A DNA stretch of 64,000 nt from Trichomonas vaginalis G3. Taxonomy: Eukaryota; Parabasalia; Trichomonadida; Trichomonadidae. This document shows, piece after piece, positions 28,065 to 39,400 of the stretch. The translations under genes were made by a program, and so were the position numbers. The notes beneath the pieces were generated by a model. The model was given only the letters and a program-made list of their open reading frames with translations, was not told the DNA's origin and ran no database searches. Numbering within the stretch: position 1 is the first letter of the stretch; the number at the start of each line of letters is the position of its first letter. The stretch is taken from the NCBI RefSeq assembly GCF_026262505.1, contig NC_067206.1, positions 25,559,896-25,623,895 of the forward strand. Direction: 5' to 3'.

Positions 28065-28943
28065 ATGATGAGTGATAATCCAGATGAAATAGTTTGTAAT
28101 AATAATACAGTATACATGGAAGCATCAACAGAATTCCTTGAAATGCTCAAAAAAGTTAATGATCAAACTCTTGTGGATAGGTTTTCAAATAATATATACG
28201 GGAAAACTTTTCCAGAACTTTTCACAGACTATGCACAAGAGGCTAATAATATTTTCAAATGTTTTAAAGTATTTTGCAAGGAATCAAATAATCAGAAATT
28301 GAATGAATTATAATCGCTAATATCAGCAATCGAAATATTTCTATCCTTCATTTCATCCTTCAAAGAAAACCAAAATTATACTCAAATTTCCAATATTTTC
28401 AAGAAAATGTTCTGTTTAGCTATTGAACCAACAAAAACATCGGTTAAACTCAGCGAATTTTTCATTGCCTCATCAAAGCTTTTGTATGCAAAGGATACTG
28501 TAATATATATTAATGAAAATAATCGGGAAGTTTTCACCTTTATTCCAATGATCTGCTCAATCCTTGCTTTGAAGAACAATATGAAAAATCCTTTCATCAT
28601 GATGATTACACAGAAAAAAGATTCACTTGATGAAATAGCAACATCCTTAACTCAAAATCTTTGCAATGAAGCTGAAGTTGAGACTGATATAGCAAAAATG
28701 ACTGAATTATTCAAACAAGAGAATCATGACAAGCCAATTATTGGCATTTTTACTCCAAGAGACCTTCTTTTGATTATGATGAAATGCGAAAATGATAAAA
28801 TTGATATTATCAATAAAACAAGATTTTGTGTCCATGATTTTGCCAGAAGATCAGTTTATATGGATGTATTAAACACAAAATTGGCATTAATTTCCCAAAG
28901 AATGTCCATTGAAAATCATGTCATTCTGCTAATCAATGTCTGA
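28065..28943 (+). pseudogene. N-terminal DEAH-helicase-like part of decayed gene
   Basis: One reading frame from ATG 28065 is interrupted by a TAA at 28,311-28,313 and then continues in the same frame to 28,943. The second part resembles the first RecA-like domain of a DEAH helicase: MMITQKKDSLDEIATSLTQN at the motif Ia position and FCVHDFARRSVYMDVL where a working enzyme has DEAHERS...D(V/L)L. No Walker A (GxGKT) is present. The ATPase site is therefore degenerate as well as the frame. It forms the start of a gene that continues as the next two segments. Confidence 0.6.
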
Positions 28944-28975
28944 TTCTGCTAATCAAAAATGAATCTTATGAATCA

Positions 28976-30787
28976 ATGTCTGATTTGTTGGTGAAAGGTA
29001 TATCTTATGAATTTCTAGATTTGAAGAGAATGGGAATACATATAGAAGATTGTAAACTTTTTGATGAGACTCCACAAGAAAAAATGAATTTGATGTATAA
29101 TGAATTAGTGAAATCAAAAATTCTTGTAAAAACAGAAGGATGCTACTCATTTTTGAATCCATTTTCTTCGAAGAGAAGTGTATATACTCTCACTCCTCTT
29201 GGCGAAAAAGTGGCAAATTTCCCATTTTCATCTTACATTTCATTAGCAATTACAACTCTCAGTGAGCAGTATGGAGTTGATGAAAAAATTGCAGCTCTTC
29301 TTGCTTCTCTTACAATGTTGATTCCAAACATTACAATAACCAAATTAACCTCGAAACTATTAATCAAGAATTTCGAAAGGGAATCTGATTTTGCAACAAT
29401 CGTAAAATCATTATTTGATGTTATGATAAACAATGGTGAAACAATTGATCCATTAGATAACCAATTCACACAAAAAATGATTTCTCAAATTGAAACATTT
29501 CTCAAAGAAATTGCTAATAAGTTGGGCGTAAACTATGAGGGAATTTGGATACAACTGAAAGCATTTTACGATAGATGCGATTATATTAACACATTTGCAC
29601 AAAAACTCTTCAAATTGATAAGTGATAACAGCATTGATGGCGAATGGGGTAGAGCAAGAACTAGTTCATTTAGCACAATTTCCATGTTCAGAAACCAATT
29701 TTTCGCTAGTTACAATGGTAATGAACTTGTGAATTTTGATAAGAATGACTCATATATTACAATATCACAAAGACCGGGGCAAGTATCTCTTGATTTCCCT
29801 TCAAATGCATATATTGTAAATATAACAAGAAATACAAGTCTACATCGTATCGACGGCAGTTTCATTCATATCAATAATGGCCCAAATCAAGGTCCTCATC
29901 CGCAGTCCATTGTTATTGAGCAATATCTTAACAATCCATTCTTTACAGCCGTTCTCCAAGGCTATTTGGGAAAAGAAATGAAGGAATTAATCAAAATAAA
30001 CGGTTCAAATGGAGATGCAAGTAATTATTTCTATATAAGTGAAATTGATTCTGAACACTGTTCATTTAATTTCTTTCCGAGGAATTCAGATGTTGCTGAT
30101 GAAGTTATCACTGCTGTTAATAATCTCAAATGCCTTGCTCCATATATCGGACAAACGATTTTAATTCAACATCCAACTCTCAAATCATGCATATCATTAA
30201 AAGCATATGGAACTGATAAGTATGAAAACCAAATCATTAAATATGATGATACAAAATTGCATCCTTATAATATCAATAAGAACACAATTTCTTTTCTGTT
30301 GAAATATATTAAAGAAATTCCGAAATTTGGATATTCAAAATCAATTGCATTTACTGGTGAAGATATGATATTCTCGCTGGATCCTAATGAACCAATCGAA
30401 GAAGATGGAGGAAATATTTCTAATCCAACAACGTTTTATGGGTGTAAATCTGTATTCGGAATGAAATCACATCTTGTAATATTATCAGATCAATTAATTC
30501 CAGATGAAGTTGAATTAGAATGGGTTGGCGATCATTTTAATGATAAACTACAAGATCAAGATTCAATAAGGAATAAATATGTTGAAATGCATGTTCATAA
30601 AACTGCAATTGCAGTATTATATTCTCAAAATAATAACGTAGAATATATCGGGCAATTGGCACGCATGAATTATTTCAATATTGATCATGATCAATCGAAA
30701 TCGCCTTTAGTCAAAATTATTAACAAGTTCGAACTTGGATGTATTAAAAGCAATCATCTTATAACAGAAGAAGTTGAACAAAGGTGA
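28976..30787 (+). pseudogene. HA2/C-terminal helicase region of the same decayed gene
   Basis: The segment begins within what should be the end of the second RecA domain and continues into a winged-helix/HA2 region (LKRMGIHIEDCKLFDETPQE; YTLTPLGEKVANFPFSSYIS), as in DEAH helicases. About 400 further residues are of unknown fold. The second RecA domain (motifs IV-VI, ~170 residues) is absent between this and the preceding segment. The junction at about 28,925-28,980 contains a short local duplication (atgtctgatt repeated), which marks the deletion. The frame differs from that of the preceding segment. An open frame of 603 codons can still be read from the ATG at 28,976. Confidence 0.65.
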
Positions 30788-32507
30788 CAAGATACAAGTT
30801 AATAATTTGAATGTCGATAACTGCTACAAGAGTCACAAAATTATTACTAACCTTAGAACAATAGTGAAATTCATGAATTATTTTGATGATAAAGGAATTT
30901 TGTATAGGAATAGTAACAATAATAATGGAGTCCCTATTTTATTAATTAATAATCAATCAAAATCAATTGAAATTACAGAGCATGCAATGAAATTATTGAA
31001 ACCGTTTGGATTTCGTTCATATGAAATCATTACTTCTTATGACGTTTTCATTTCAAATCTATCAAAGTATAGATTATCTAATATAGAATTCGAAAAAATC
31101 ATTTCTAGTTTCAGCAACAAATTCGGAAAAATCATAATTGAGAAATGTCCTATTGATGTGAATTCAAAGAACAACGATATTTTATGCCAAAAGAAGCTTG
31201 TTATGATGTCTCCGGCATTCATTAATCCATTCATTAATGAAATTAAAGGAGAATTGTATAAAAATGCTCCAAAGCGTTTGATTATTCCACCAGATGTTGC
31301 TCCATCTATTATTGTCAGAGTTCCTATTGTTATGAAAGCTGTTTTCGATTGGGTAAAAGAGAATAAACTCAATCTAAAATTAGATAACGGTGCAATTTTT
31401 GGTAAAACAAAAGATGTGGAAAATGCCTTGAATTTGATGAAAGTCAATAAACCAAAAATACCATTCAAAGCATATCCAATTCCTCATGGATATGATATCA
31501 ATAGATTAGCTTTGAGCAAAAAGAGGTACTATTTTGTTAACAAAGCTACCAAAGAACTATTTGTACCAGACACAGAAACAGATGAAAACATATTAGAGTA
31601 TCTCCAGCAATTCCAAAATGATACTCAGTCAAAAACAGACAAAACACTAGGCAATGATGAAATTCCTAGCGTTCTTGCAGATGAAATTGGATGCTGCGAA
31701 AATCCAGCTACACAATCAAAGAATCCTGTGAATATATTCTTCAAAGATGGAACAGTTGTTTCACGCCCAATTTGTCTCACCTGTGCAAGAGATGCAATTA
31801 AATATTCATCACTCAAAAATTTAATTGATCAAAATGATGAGATCAAAATTGATGAATTATTAGAAGTTTCTGAAATTATTGACGAATTCTCATTATATCC
31901 TTGCACTATTGATACAACAACGCAAATTTATTGGCCAATTATTCCGTTTTGTCAATTCATGTGGACATTATTGTCATCTCCAATATCTAGTCAAACAGCT
32001 CGAGCATACTTCACTGTTATAGTTTCGATTATGATTCACAAATCCCCAATGTTTGTGTTTTGCCCAATTCATCCTAAATACTTGTATAATGCATCAATCA
32101 AAAAATGTAGATGCTTGGTTGAAGGATGCAATCAAATACTCTGTATATATTGCAAGCAGTGGCATGCGAAAAATGATAAATGTCCTGCCAAAGAATTACT
32201 TACCAAAGTACCTCCAGGATTTCGCAAGTGTCCAAATTGTGGTCAATTTGTTGAAAAAACGAGTGCATGCAATCATATTTCTTGCAGCTGTGGAAAACAT
32301 TTTTGCTACTATTGTGGCGCTGGTCCATTTAACACAAGTGACGAATGCTATGATCATATGAGTAAGACAGAAAATGTTGAAAGATCGCCTGGTAGGCATT
32401 GGGAATTCCCTCCTGATTGGTATAGGTATATTGAGAAACCCCATCCTGTCTCTGATGATGTTTTGAACAGATTTTTTGATGCCTACCCGCAATTTAGGCC
32501 TGTATAA
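30774..32507 (+). pseudogene. RBR (RING-IBR-RING) ubiquitin-ligase part of decayed gene
   Basis: This segment overlaps the previous one by 14 bases in another frame, so a one-base frameshift separates them. Zinc-binding motifs lie in the C-terminal half: a first Cys-rich region near residues 305-345 (GCCENPA...RPICLTCARD), an IBR-like region near 425-470 (FCPIHPKYLY...CRCLVEGC...CIYCKQWH), and a RING2 region near 483-525 (RKCPNCGQFVEKTSACNHIS, then CGKHFCYYCG). The Cys in TSACNH is in the position of the catalytic cysteine of RBR ligases. Helicase-RBR fusions are known (for example plant DEAH11/12), and the three segments here look like one such gene. The RBR part alone remains open and could still be made if transcribed. 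Confidence 0.7.
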
Positions 32508-32801
32508 TTAAAATTTATTTTTTATTTATGAAATTAATATTTTTCAACAGCATTATTCCATGACTTGTTGTCATATAGAAAACTCGTCAAAAATTTTACA
32601 TATATAATGATGGACAAGCTTCCATATTTAATTATTGAATGAAATCAATTTTCCAAGAAATAAATGAGAAAAATTTATAATTCTACAGGTAGATTGTGGA
32701 TTAGAAGTTAAACTATAGCATTACGATTATGGTACTTAATATCTATTCTTGATGTGAATCATAAGTTTTATAATTTGAGAATATGTACGTTTAGACATAG
32801 T

Positions 32802-33272
32802 ATGTCTGATTGTGATCCTGCTCAACTAATACAAGAATTCGACCAAGAAGCTGCATCTAGGAAAGAAGTCATTCTTAAAAACATGGAAGCTGCAATAAAT
32901 AACATGCTCAACGCTCTCGAAATATCTTTATTATCAATTCCTGATTCTGTACGAAAAATTCCGATGAAACGGCTTGTTGAGGAGTTTGGTGGTGATATTC
33001 AAAAAGCAGCATGCGCGCTAATTCCGAAATCTCCAATAAAAACTCCTACGAAAAGACAAACTACCCCAAAGAAATCTCCAAAGAATACATTATATCAAAA
33101 TGCTTCTCTTTTAGATCTTTTAAACCAAAAAGCTCAACTTGCGCAAAAATCAGCTGGAAGAAAAACTCCTACAAGAGGGCGTCTTCCACCTAAGTTGCCA
33201 GCATCAAGTGCAAGACCTAAAACTCCTACTAGAGAAAAACTTACTCCAAGGAAAATTGCGGCAAAATTATAA
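32802..33272 (+). CDS. Borealin-like chromosomal passenger protein
   Basis: The start is the ATG at 32802 (MSDCDPAQLIQEFDQEAASR); the frame upstream has no ATG. The 156-residue product has an N-terminal helical segment with the pattern of Borealin/Nbl1 N-domains: LIQEFDQEAASRKEVILKNM, then LNALEISLLSIPDSVRKIPM, i.e. a long helix followed by L-x-x-(I/M)P-x-x-(V/I)RK. The C-terminal half is basic and carries several TP sites (KTPTKRQTTPKKS, KTPTRGR, KTPTREK), typical of CDK-regulated chromatin-associated proteins. Borealin helps target the INCENP-Aurora kinase complex to centromeres. No conserved C-terminal dimer domain is visible. The match is a motif judgement and needs a profile search. Confidence 0.55.
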   Translation: MSDCDPAQLIQEFDQEAASRKEVILKNMEAAINNMLNALEISLLSIPDSVRKIPMKRLVEEFGGDIQKAACALIPKSPIKTPTKRQTTPKKSPKNTLYQNASLLDLLNQKAQLAQKSAGRKTPTRGRLPPKLPASSARPKTPTREKLTPRKIAAKL

Positions 33273-33491
33273 TACCAATGCTTTTCACTGATCTATCTGT
33301 AAAATAATAATAATTCTTTCTATGTTATTTCTAAAATGTTATGTACAATCTATATTTCATCTTTTATTCAGGTATATCACACTTTGCGATTAAAATTTCA
33401 CTTGATAGATTCAAATAAGAGAGTAATAAAAATAAATTGAAATACTGAAATAGATATAAAGTATTTAATCTATAATATAAAAAAAAATAAA

Positions 33492-36400
33492 TTAAATTAT
33501 AGAGATAATTCTATCCTGAGTTGTCCAAGCAAAAATGTATGTTCCGTTTCTAACTAATTTCACAATTCCTACAGTCGAATCTTCAAAAATCTTCATTGAT
33601 TTTGGCATCAATCTCATTCTGTCAATGGCAACAACTTCGATTGATCCATCTTTATATCCAACAAAAATACCATCATTATGTTTGATCATGCAAGTTGCTT
33701 CCTTCTGCATCTGCATCTCGCAAATATCAGTGTTGGAATATGTCCTAACTACCAATCTCTTTGGCATCAAAATGCAAAATGCCAAATATTTCTCAATGAA
33801 GATAATATCAATGATTCCGTCCATTTCAACTTTATCTAAGGTAGTTCCTCGAATTGGATGCCATAAAACATAGTAATTCTTCATGAATGAAATAGCAATT
33901 TGCATTGTACTGTCAATTCTGGATCTAACTGTGTCTTCGAAAACTTTTGATCCAACTTTTCTTACTCCTAAAAAGTCACCAACAATATCTATGAAGTAAA
34001 CTGATGAAACAAAGTTTGCGTCATCAACAACAATTAAGTTTCCATCTTCGGAACAAGACATTGCTGTAGCGTCATTGAAATATGTTGTATAGCATCTCAT
34101 GCTGTTGACTTTTTTGATGTGAAGAACAACAGAGTTTTCTTGAGGCATAACAGCAATCTTTCCTCTGCAAAATGCTCCATCAAAACTTTCTTCTAATTGA
34201 GAGAAATTCGGTTTTGGTCTAATTGATGAATGTTTCTGTCTAAAAAGCGCTTTCTGTTGTTCTTTGTCATCATCTGGTGTCTTCTGGATCTTTGTTGGAT
34301 GTGGTTTTCTGAATATCTGTTGTGGGCATTGTCCTAAAGTAGAAATTTGGAGCTCTACAATTGATCTGTCATCAGAAGATGAAATTTTATGAGGATAGCA
34401 AATCGGATCGTAGATATTTCCAATATGTTCTGCTTGGGATCCGCTCTGGAGGTATCCGAAAATCAAGTCAATCCAGAGATTGATTTTCTCTGAATTGTTG
34501 AGGATTTCGCGATTTGCCATTACGAATTGACAAGGTCCGGATTGGCACCATTTCGGAAGCATAACATCTCTTGTGTTAAGTTTCGATCTGTTGACGAACA
34601 TTTCTGGTAAACAGAAGAATTCTGGAATCAATTCTTTGCAGTCATTTGGCTGTAATTCACTTGCATTTCTCCAAGAAACTCCCAAATCATGGAATGTCTT
34701 TGTAGAAACTTCCCAGCCATTGTTTACATCCCATTCGATCAATGTATGTGGAGGGCATCTCAACAAGAAATGATGAATAGCAGAAGACATTGAATAATGG
34801 CTAGGAATAATGTATTCTGTCTTTTTCTCCAATCTCTGTTTCATAAAGTTCTTTGCTCTTTCTTCTCCTATCATTCCCATTGGTTTTTGAAGATCTCTAA
34901 CATCATTTTGATTCGAAATATCAAGAGTGGCATCTGAATAATTCGAAATTACCCATGGGAAAACAAAATATTGTGAGTAATCAGAGAAAGATCTTCCTGC
35001 AGCAAAATTGACACCAAGCAGATACTTGAAAGTTGTCAATGCACTTATCTGCCATTGTTCGGTCATCATTGCTAATGGCATGTTAAAAACTTTATTGTTT
35101 ATGAACCTGTAATCGTAGTTAAATGCTGTAATAATATGTGGAACATTATTTCCTTGGAAAATGATATTAAAGTCAGTTCCATTCCAGGTATGTATCTCTG
35201 CACAGTTGTTCTGATAGTTGTATGTTCTCTTTCTGACAAGTAAAATGTCGGATTTGTTAACAGTGACTGCGAAATGTCCACAGAAAAGTGAAACTTTTCC
35301 AAACATTCCCAAAGTCATTTGATGAGAAAGAGCTGAATAACAGATTGGAGAAATGTAATCTTTCATAAGTTTCAGTTCATTCGTGTTCTCGAAAGAAGCT
35401 CCAATTAATACAGTTATCTTCGTATTGTCAACAAATGTGACAGATTGAATTGGATCTGAATATTTCAGGAATTTGCAATTGTAAATTTGAGGTATCTGCG
35501 AGAACTTTCTGACGAAGCTGTAATACATTGACTTGGTTGAGTTCGACATTGAAGAAGAGCATCTTATTGGTAAGAAAGCACTATTCTTTGAATATTTCTC
35601 CAAAGTTGCGAAAACTGTGTATTTCTCATTATAGAGTTTAATGTTGTTTCCTGTTGTGAAACAAATTGTTTGAGGTAATTGATGAGTGTACAATTCAGGT
35701 CTTGATGTTCCTACACCAAATTTAGGAAGCTTAATTGGAGATGGTGTTTGTATCAATGGACAATCACCTGGCCATGTGTGCTCTCCCATCATGTAGCAGT
35801 TCCTTTGAACGCTTGAAAGTTCGATCGAATTAATTTGCCAGAACAAATTCATTTCATCTTCTTCGATCTTTCTAAGGGAATCATCCTTGTAGATATCAGT
35901 GATTGTCTTCAAGATTGCAGGAAACTTATTAACAGACTGTACATGTAAGTTCATTCCGTTATAGATTTCATTCAATGTATCATGGAACTCGAGCAAATAA
36001 TCAGAATTCTTGAAATTCTTTTGCCAGCTGTCATCGAATTCTCCAAAGAATCTCTTCATTTTTTCCATGCCAATCATGTAAATTTCTTTGTTCGATGTGA
36101 GCCAATCTTTGAAGTTTGGAGAGTCGGCAATGGATAAACCTTGCAACAAAGTTAGTAGATTTTCAATGTAATTATCACTTATTTTGAGTGTTGAAACAAA
36201 CAAAGTAAATTTGCTGAGAGTTTGGCAAAGTAATTCATTTTGTGTTCCAACGAATTGGCATAATCTCTCAAGAATCAGAAGTGTGAATTTCGGATCAGAA
36301 AAGACATGTTCGGCAAATTTTCGAATGTTTATAATATCTGATATCAAATTGCATGATTCTTCTAAACTCAAGACATCTAAGATATTATATAAAATCATTC

Positions 36401-39400
36401 TGATTGCATAGATTGATGATTGGTTCTTTGAGACATTTTCAAGTTCTTTCGACACCAAAATTCTCGCGATTTCTGTTGAAATTGGTTTGATTTCTTTGAT
36501 GCTTGGTCTGAAATGAACTCTTGCAGCCAAATCAAAGAATATTTCGCAATTTGTGATGTCGTATGATCTAAAGAACTTGTTCAACATGATTAAGCATATT
36601 TGAGGAGATGGTCTCAAGTCAACAAATGTTAAACATCTTGCTGCAATGAAGAACATCTTTTTCTCTGTGAAACTTGTAATTAAATCGAACAAAAACTGTG
36701 AAACTTTGTCAACCAATGGAGAAATTCCAATTGGTAAGTTTTCTGCGTCATATTCAGGACAGCATTTCCTGATCAGTGATAAAACAGAATTCAAGATTAA
36801 ATGGTTTTGTGTTTCGAAGTTGGATTTAATTTCAACCGGATCTTTGACTTCTGATTCCAAATAACTTGGAAGATTCCATGAATCAAACAACATGTGTTTC
36901 AATTTTGATTGATCGATTATTCCATCAACCTTTGTTTCTTCGTTTTCCTTGAGTGTTTTCAAGTCAAACATCCATGGAAAAACGAAAGAAATCAAATCCA
37001 AGATTTCGGGAGTTCCAAGAAGATTTGTCCTGTATCCGACGCAAATACTTGTGAACAAATCAATCAGCATTGATAACTGGTTCTCGAAGAAATTCACTGC
37101 TTGATCAATCTTGTTTTCATCTCCACACATTGCAAAATCAGCGGAAATTGTCAAAATTAAGATGAACAAAAGTGCAGGAATTATATGTGGTCTATTAACT
37201 TGAATGGCGTTGATAAGGACTTCTACTTCGAATGTACCTGTTAGTAGGGACAATAAAGTATTCTTTAAGCTCTCTGATTCGATCAATCTCATTACAGCGC
37301 AAGAGAAACTTATTGTTGGTTTGACATAATCTTTTTCATTTGAATTGATCAAGCAAATTAAATCCAAAATTCTTCTTGAAACTGTCATTGTTGATGTCAA
37401 CATGATCATTATTAATCTGTTGAACTGGAAAACAGACAATAATTTGTTGTCAAAGTTCATTTTATTTTTCATTATAATGTGATTCAAAATTGAAAGTTGA
37501 ATAGTTTCATCTGAAATGCAGAACAAGTTATAAACAGCGTTGTAATTGCCTACATCATTCAAAGCAAGCAATAATGAGCTGTATTCTTGTTTCTGAAGCA
37601 TACGACTGAAACACAATGTTGCCATATAAGCTCGCAATGTGTCATTATATGGTGAAATTTGGCACATTTTATCTGGATACAATTCCCACATTTCGATATC
37701 ATTTCCAATGTAATGGATGCAACTATTGTAATAGAGTGTTGTTATTAAATCTAAAGTGCTTGTATCCTTGAGATATTCGTGTTTCCTCTTGAATAGTAAT
37801 TTGATCATTGGCCAAAATGTTTCTCCGCCGCAATTATTTATTTGGTGACATGAAATCAAACATTTGATGTAATCAGAGATCAAGATTGGATCATCCATAT
37901 CTAAAATGATGTTGTAAAGTTCAATAAGTCTTTCTTTTTCTTGTAAGAATGAGCAGAAGCTCTTGTAAGGAACTTTGAAGCATCCTTTTCCAAACATTTC
38001 ATCGTCGCCCCAATTTGGAGTTATCAACAAGATTTCTGTTGTCATCTTCATCGAAGAAACACCTAAAGATTCGATCTTCTTCTTGTCTTGTACTTGCTTG
38101 GAGAATAATCTGATTGCAGGGCCAATAAAGAACCTTGTCTTTGTTGTTTCATCGACTTTTCCGATTGTGAATGATGAGAAATGTTCAATTGGATCTGGAA
38201 GAACAATTTCAACAGTTTTATTTCCAATTCCAACATTTAATACGCATCTTAATAGTTCATTTACAAGATTTATATGCATCAATACCCAATGTGTTGATTC
38301 TACTTTAACAATTCCATATATAGTTCCATGGTATTTAACAGTGAAATTATCATTTAGTAAAGTAATTTCTAAGTTATTTGCTGTCAAAATTGTAATTGTT
38401 TGGTCAGTGTAATTTTCCAATTTGACCCAGAAAGAAATTGCCTTTGCGAATCTCATTATGTGAATATATGATTCCTTCTTGAATGGCTGTAACTCGAAGA
38501 CAGGGAAGTGATCTAAATTCTCATTGCACATTGGAGAAATCTTCTTCTTGGAATAAATGAGTTTCTTGTAATCAGAAAATGAAATGTATCTGTTTGTAAT
38601 GGCTGAGATGATCTGAGACATTTCAATAGTGTATTCTCTTGTCGTGAAATCTTTGAGAGCTTTCGTGTAGATCAAATAGATATCAGCAGGACTTAATACG
38701 ACATCAGGAGGTAGAGGAACGAAAGGAATCAAAGAAGGAACTCTGATGCACAATGTTTTTCCATCGTCGAAGAAAATAATGTTCCATAAATTCCTTGGTT
38801 CGATTTTGAACAAATTGTGGTTTGGATTGAGAGATAAAATCCAATCGGAAATGATCATTGCTGTATCTCCTGTTGTCAATGATTCCAAGAACAATGATTT
38901 GTTCTCTTCTGTGATCTCTACCGAGTTAATGATGTCGTCTAAAACTTGTAAACCATTGCATTTGTTCAAGAAAACTAAACATGTGTTTTCGTCTTGCATA
39001 AAAACATATGAAATTGCAAGCATGATTTCATCTGTCATAGACTTAAAGCACATTTCCATGAGCCTTGTTAAAACAATGTGTTTCTCTTTGTCTTCGATGA
39101 TAAACATGGAAAATGAGTTCAAAAACTTGTTTTGATCTTTGAAATATTGCTGAGAATGTAAAATTTGTGTAATAATGATGAATTTCTTGTTCGGATCGTT
39201 CTCAGCACCGTAAGCTGATGCTAAACATGGTGTAAGTTTGGTGAAAATCTCTAAAATATGAGCAATGAAATCAGGACTTTGTAAAACAATGAATAATTCC
39301 AATAAGTTTCCGTTTTTCAAATCTGTAGGAGAAATTAAGCCTCTCCCTGCTAAATCTAAGCCTTCTGAGATCCACTCGCAATGTTGATCGCTAATTCCAT

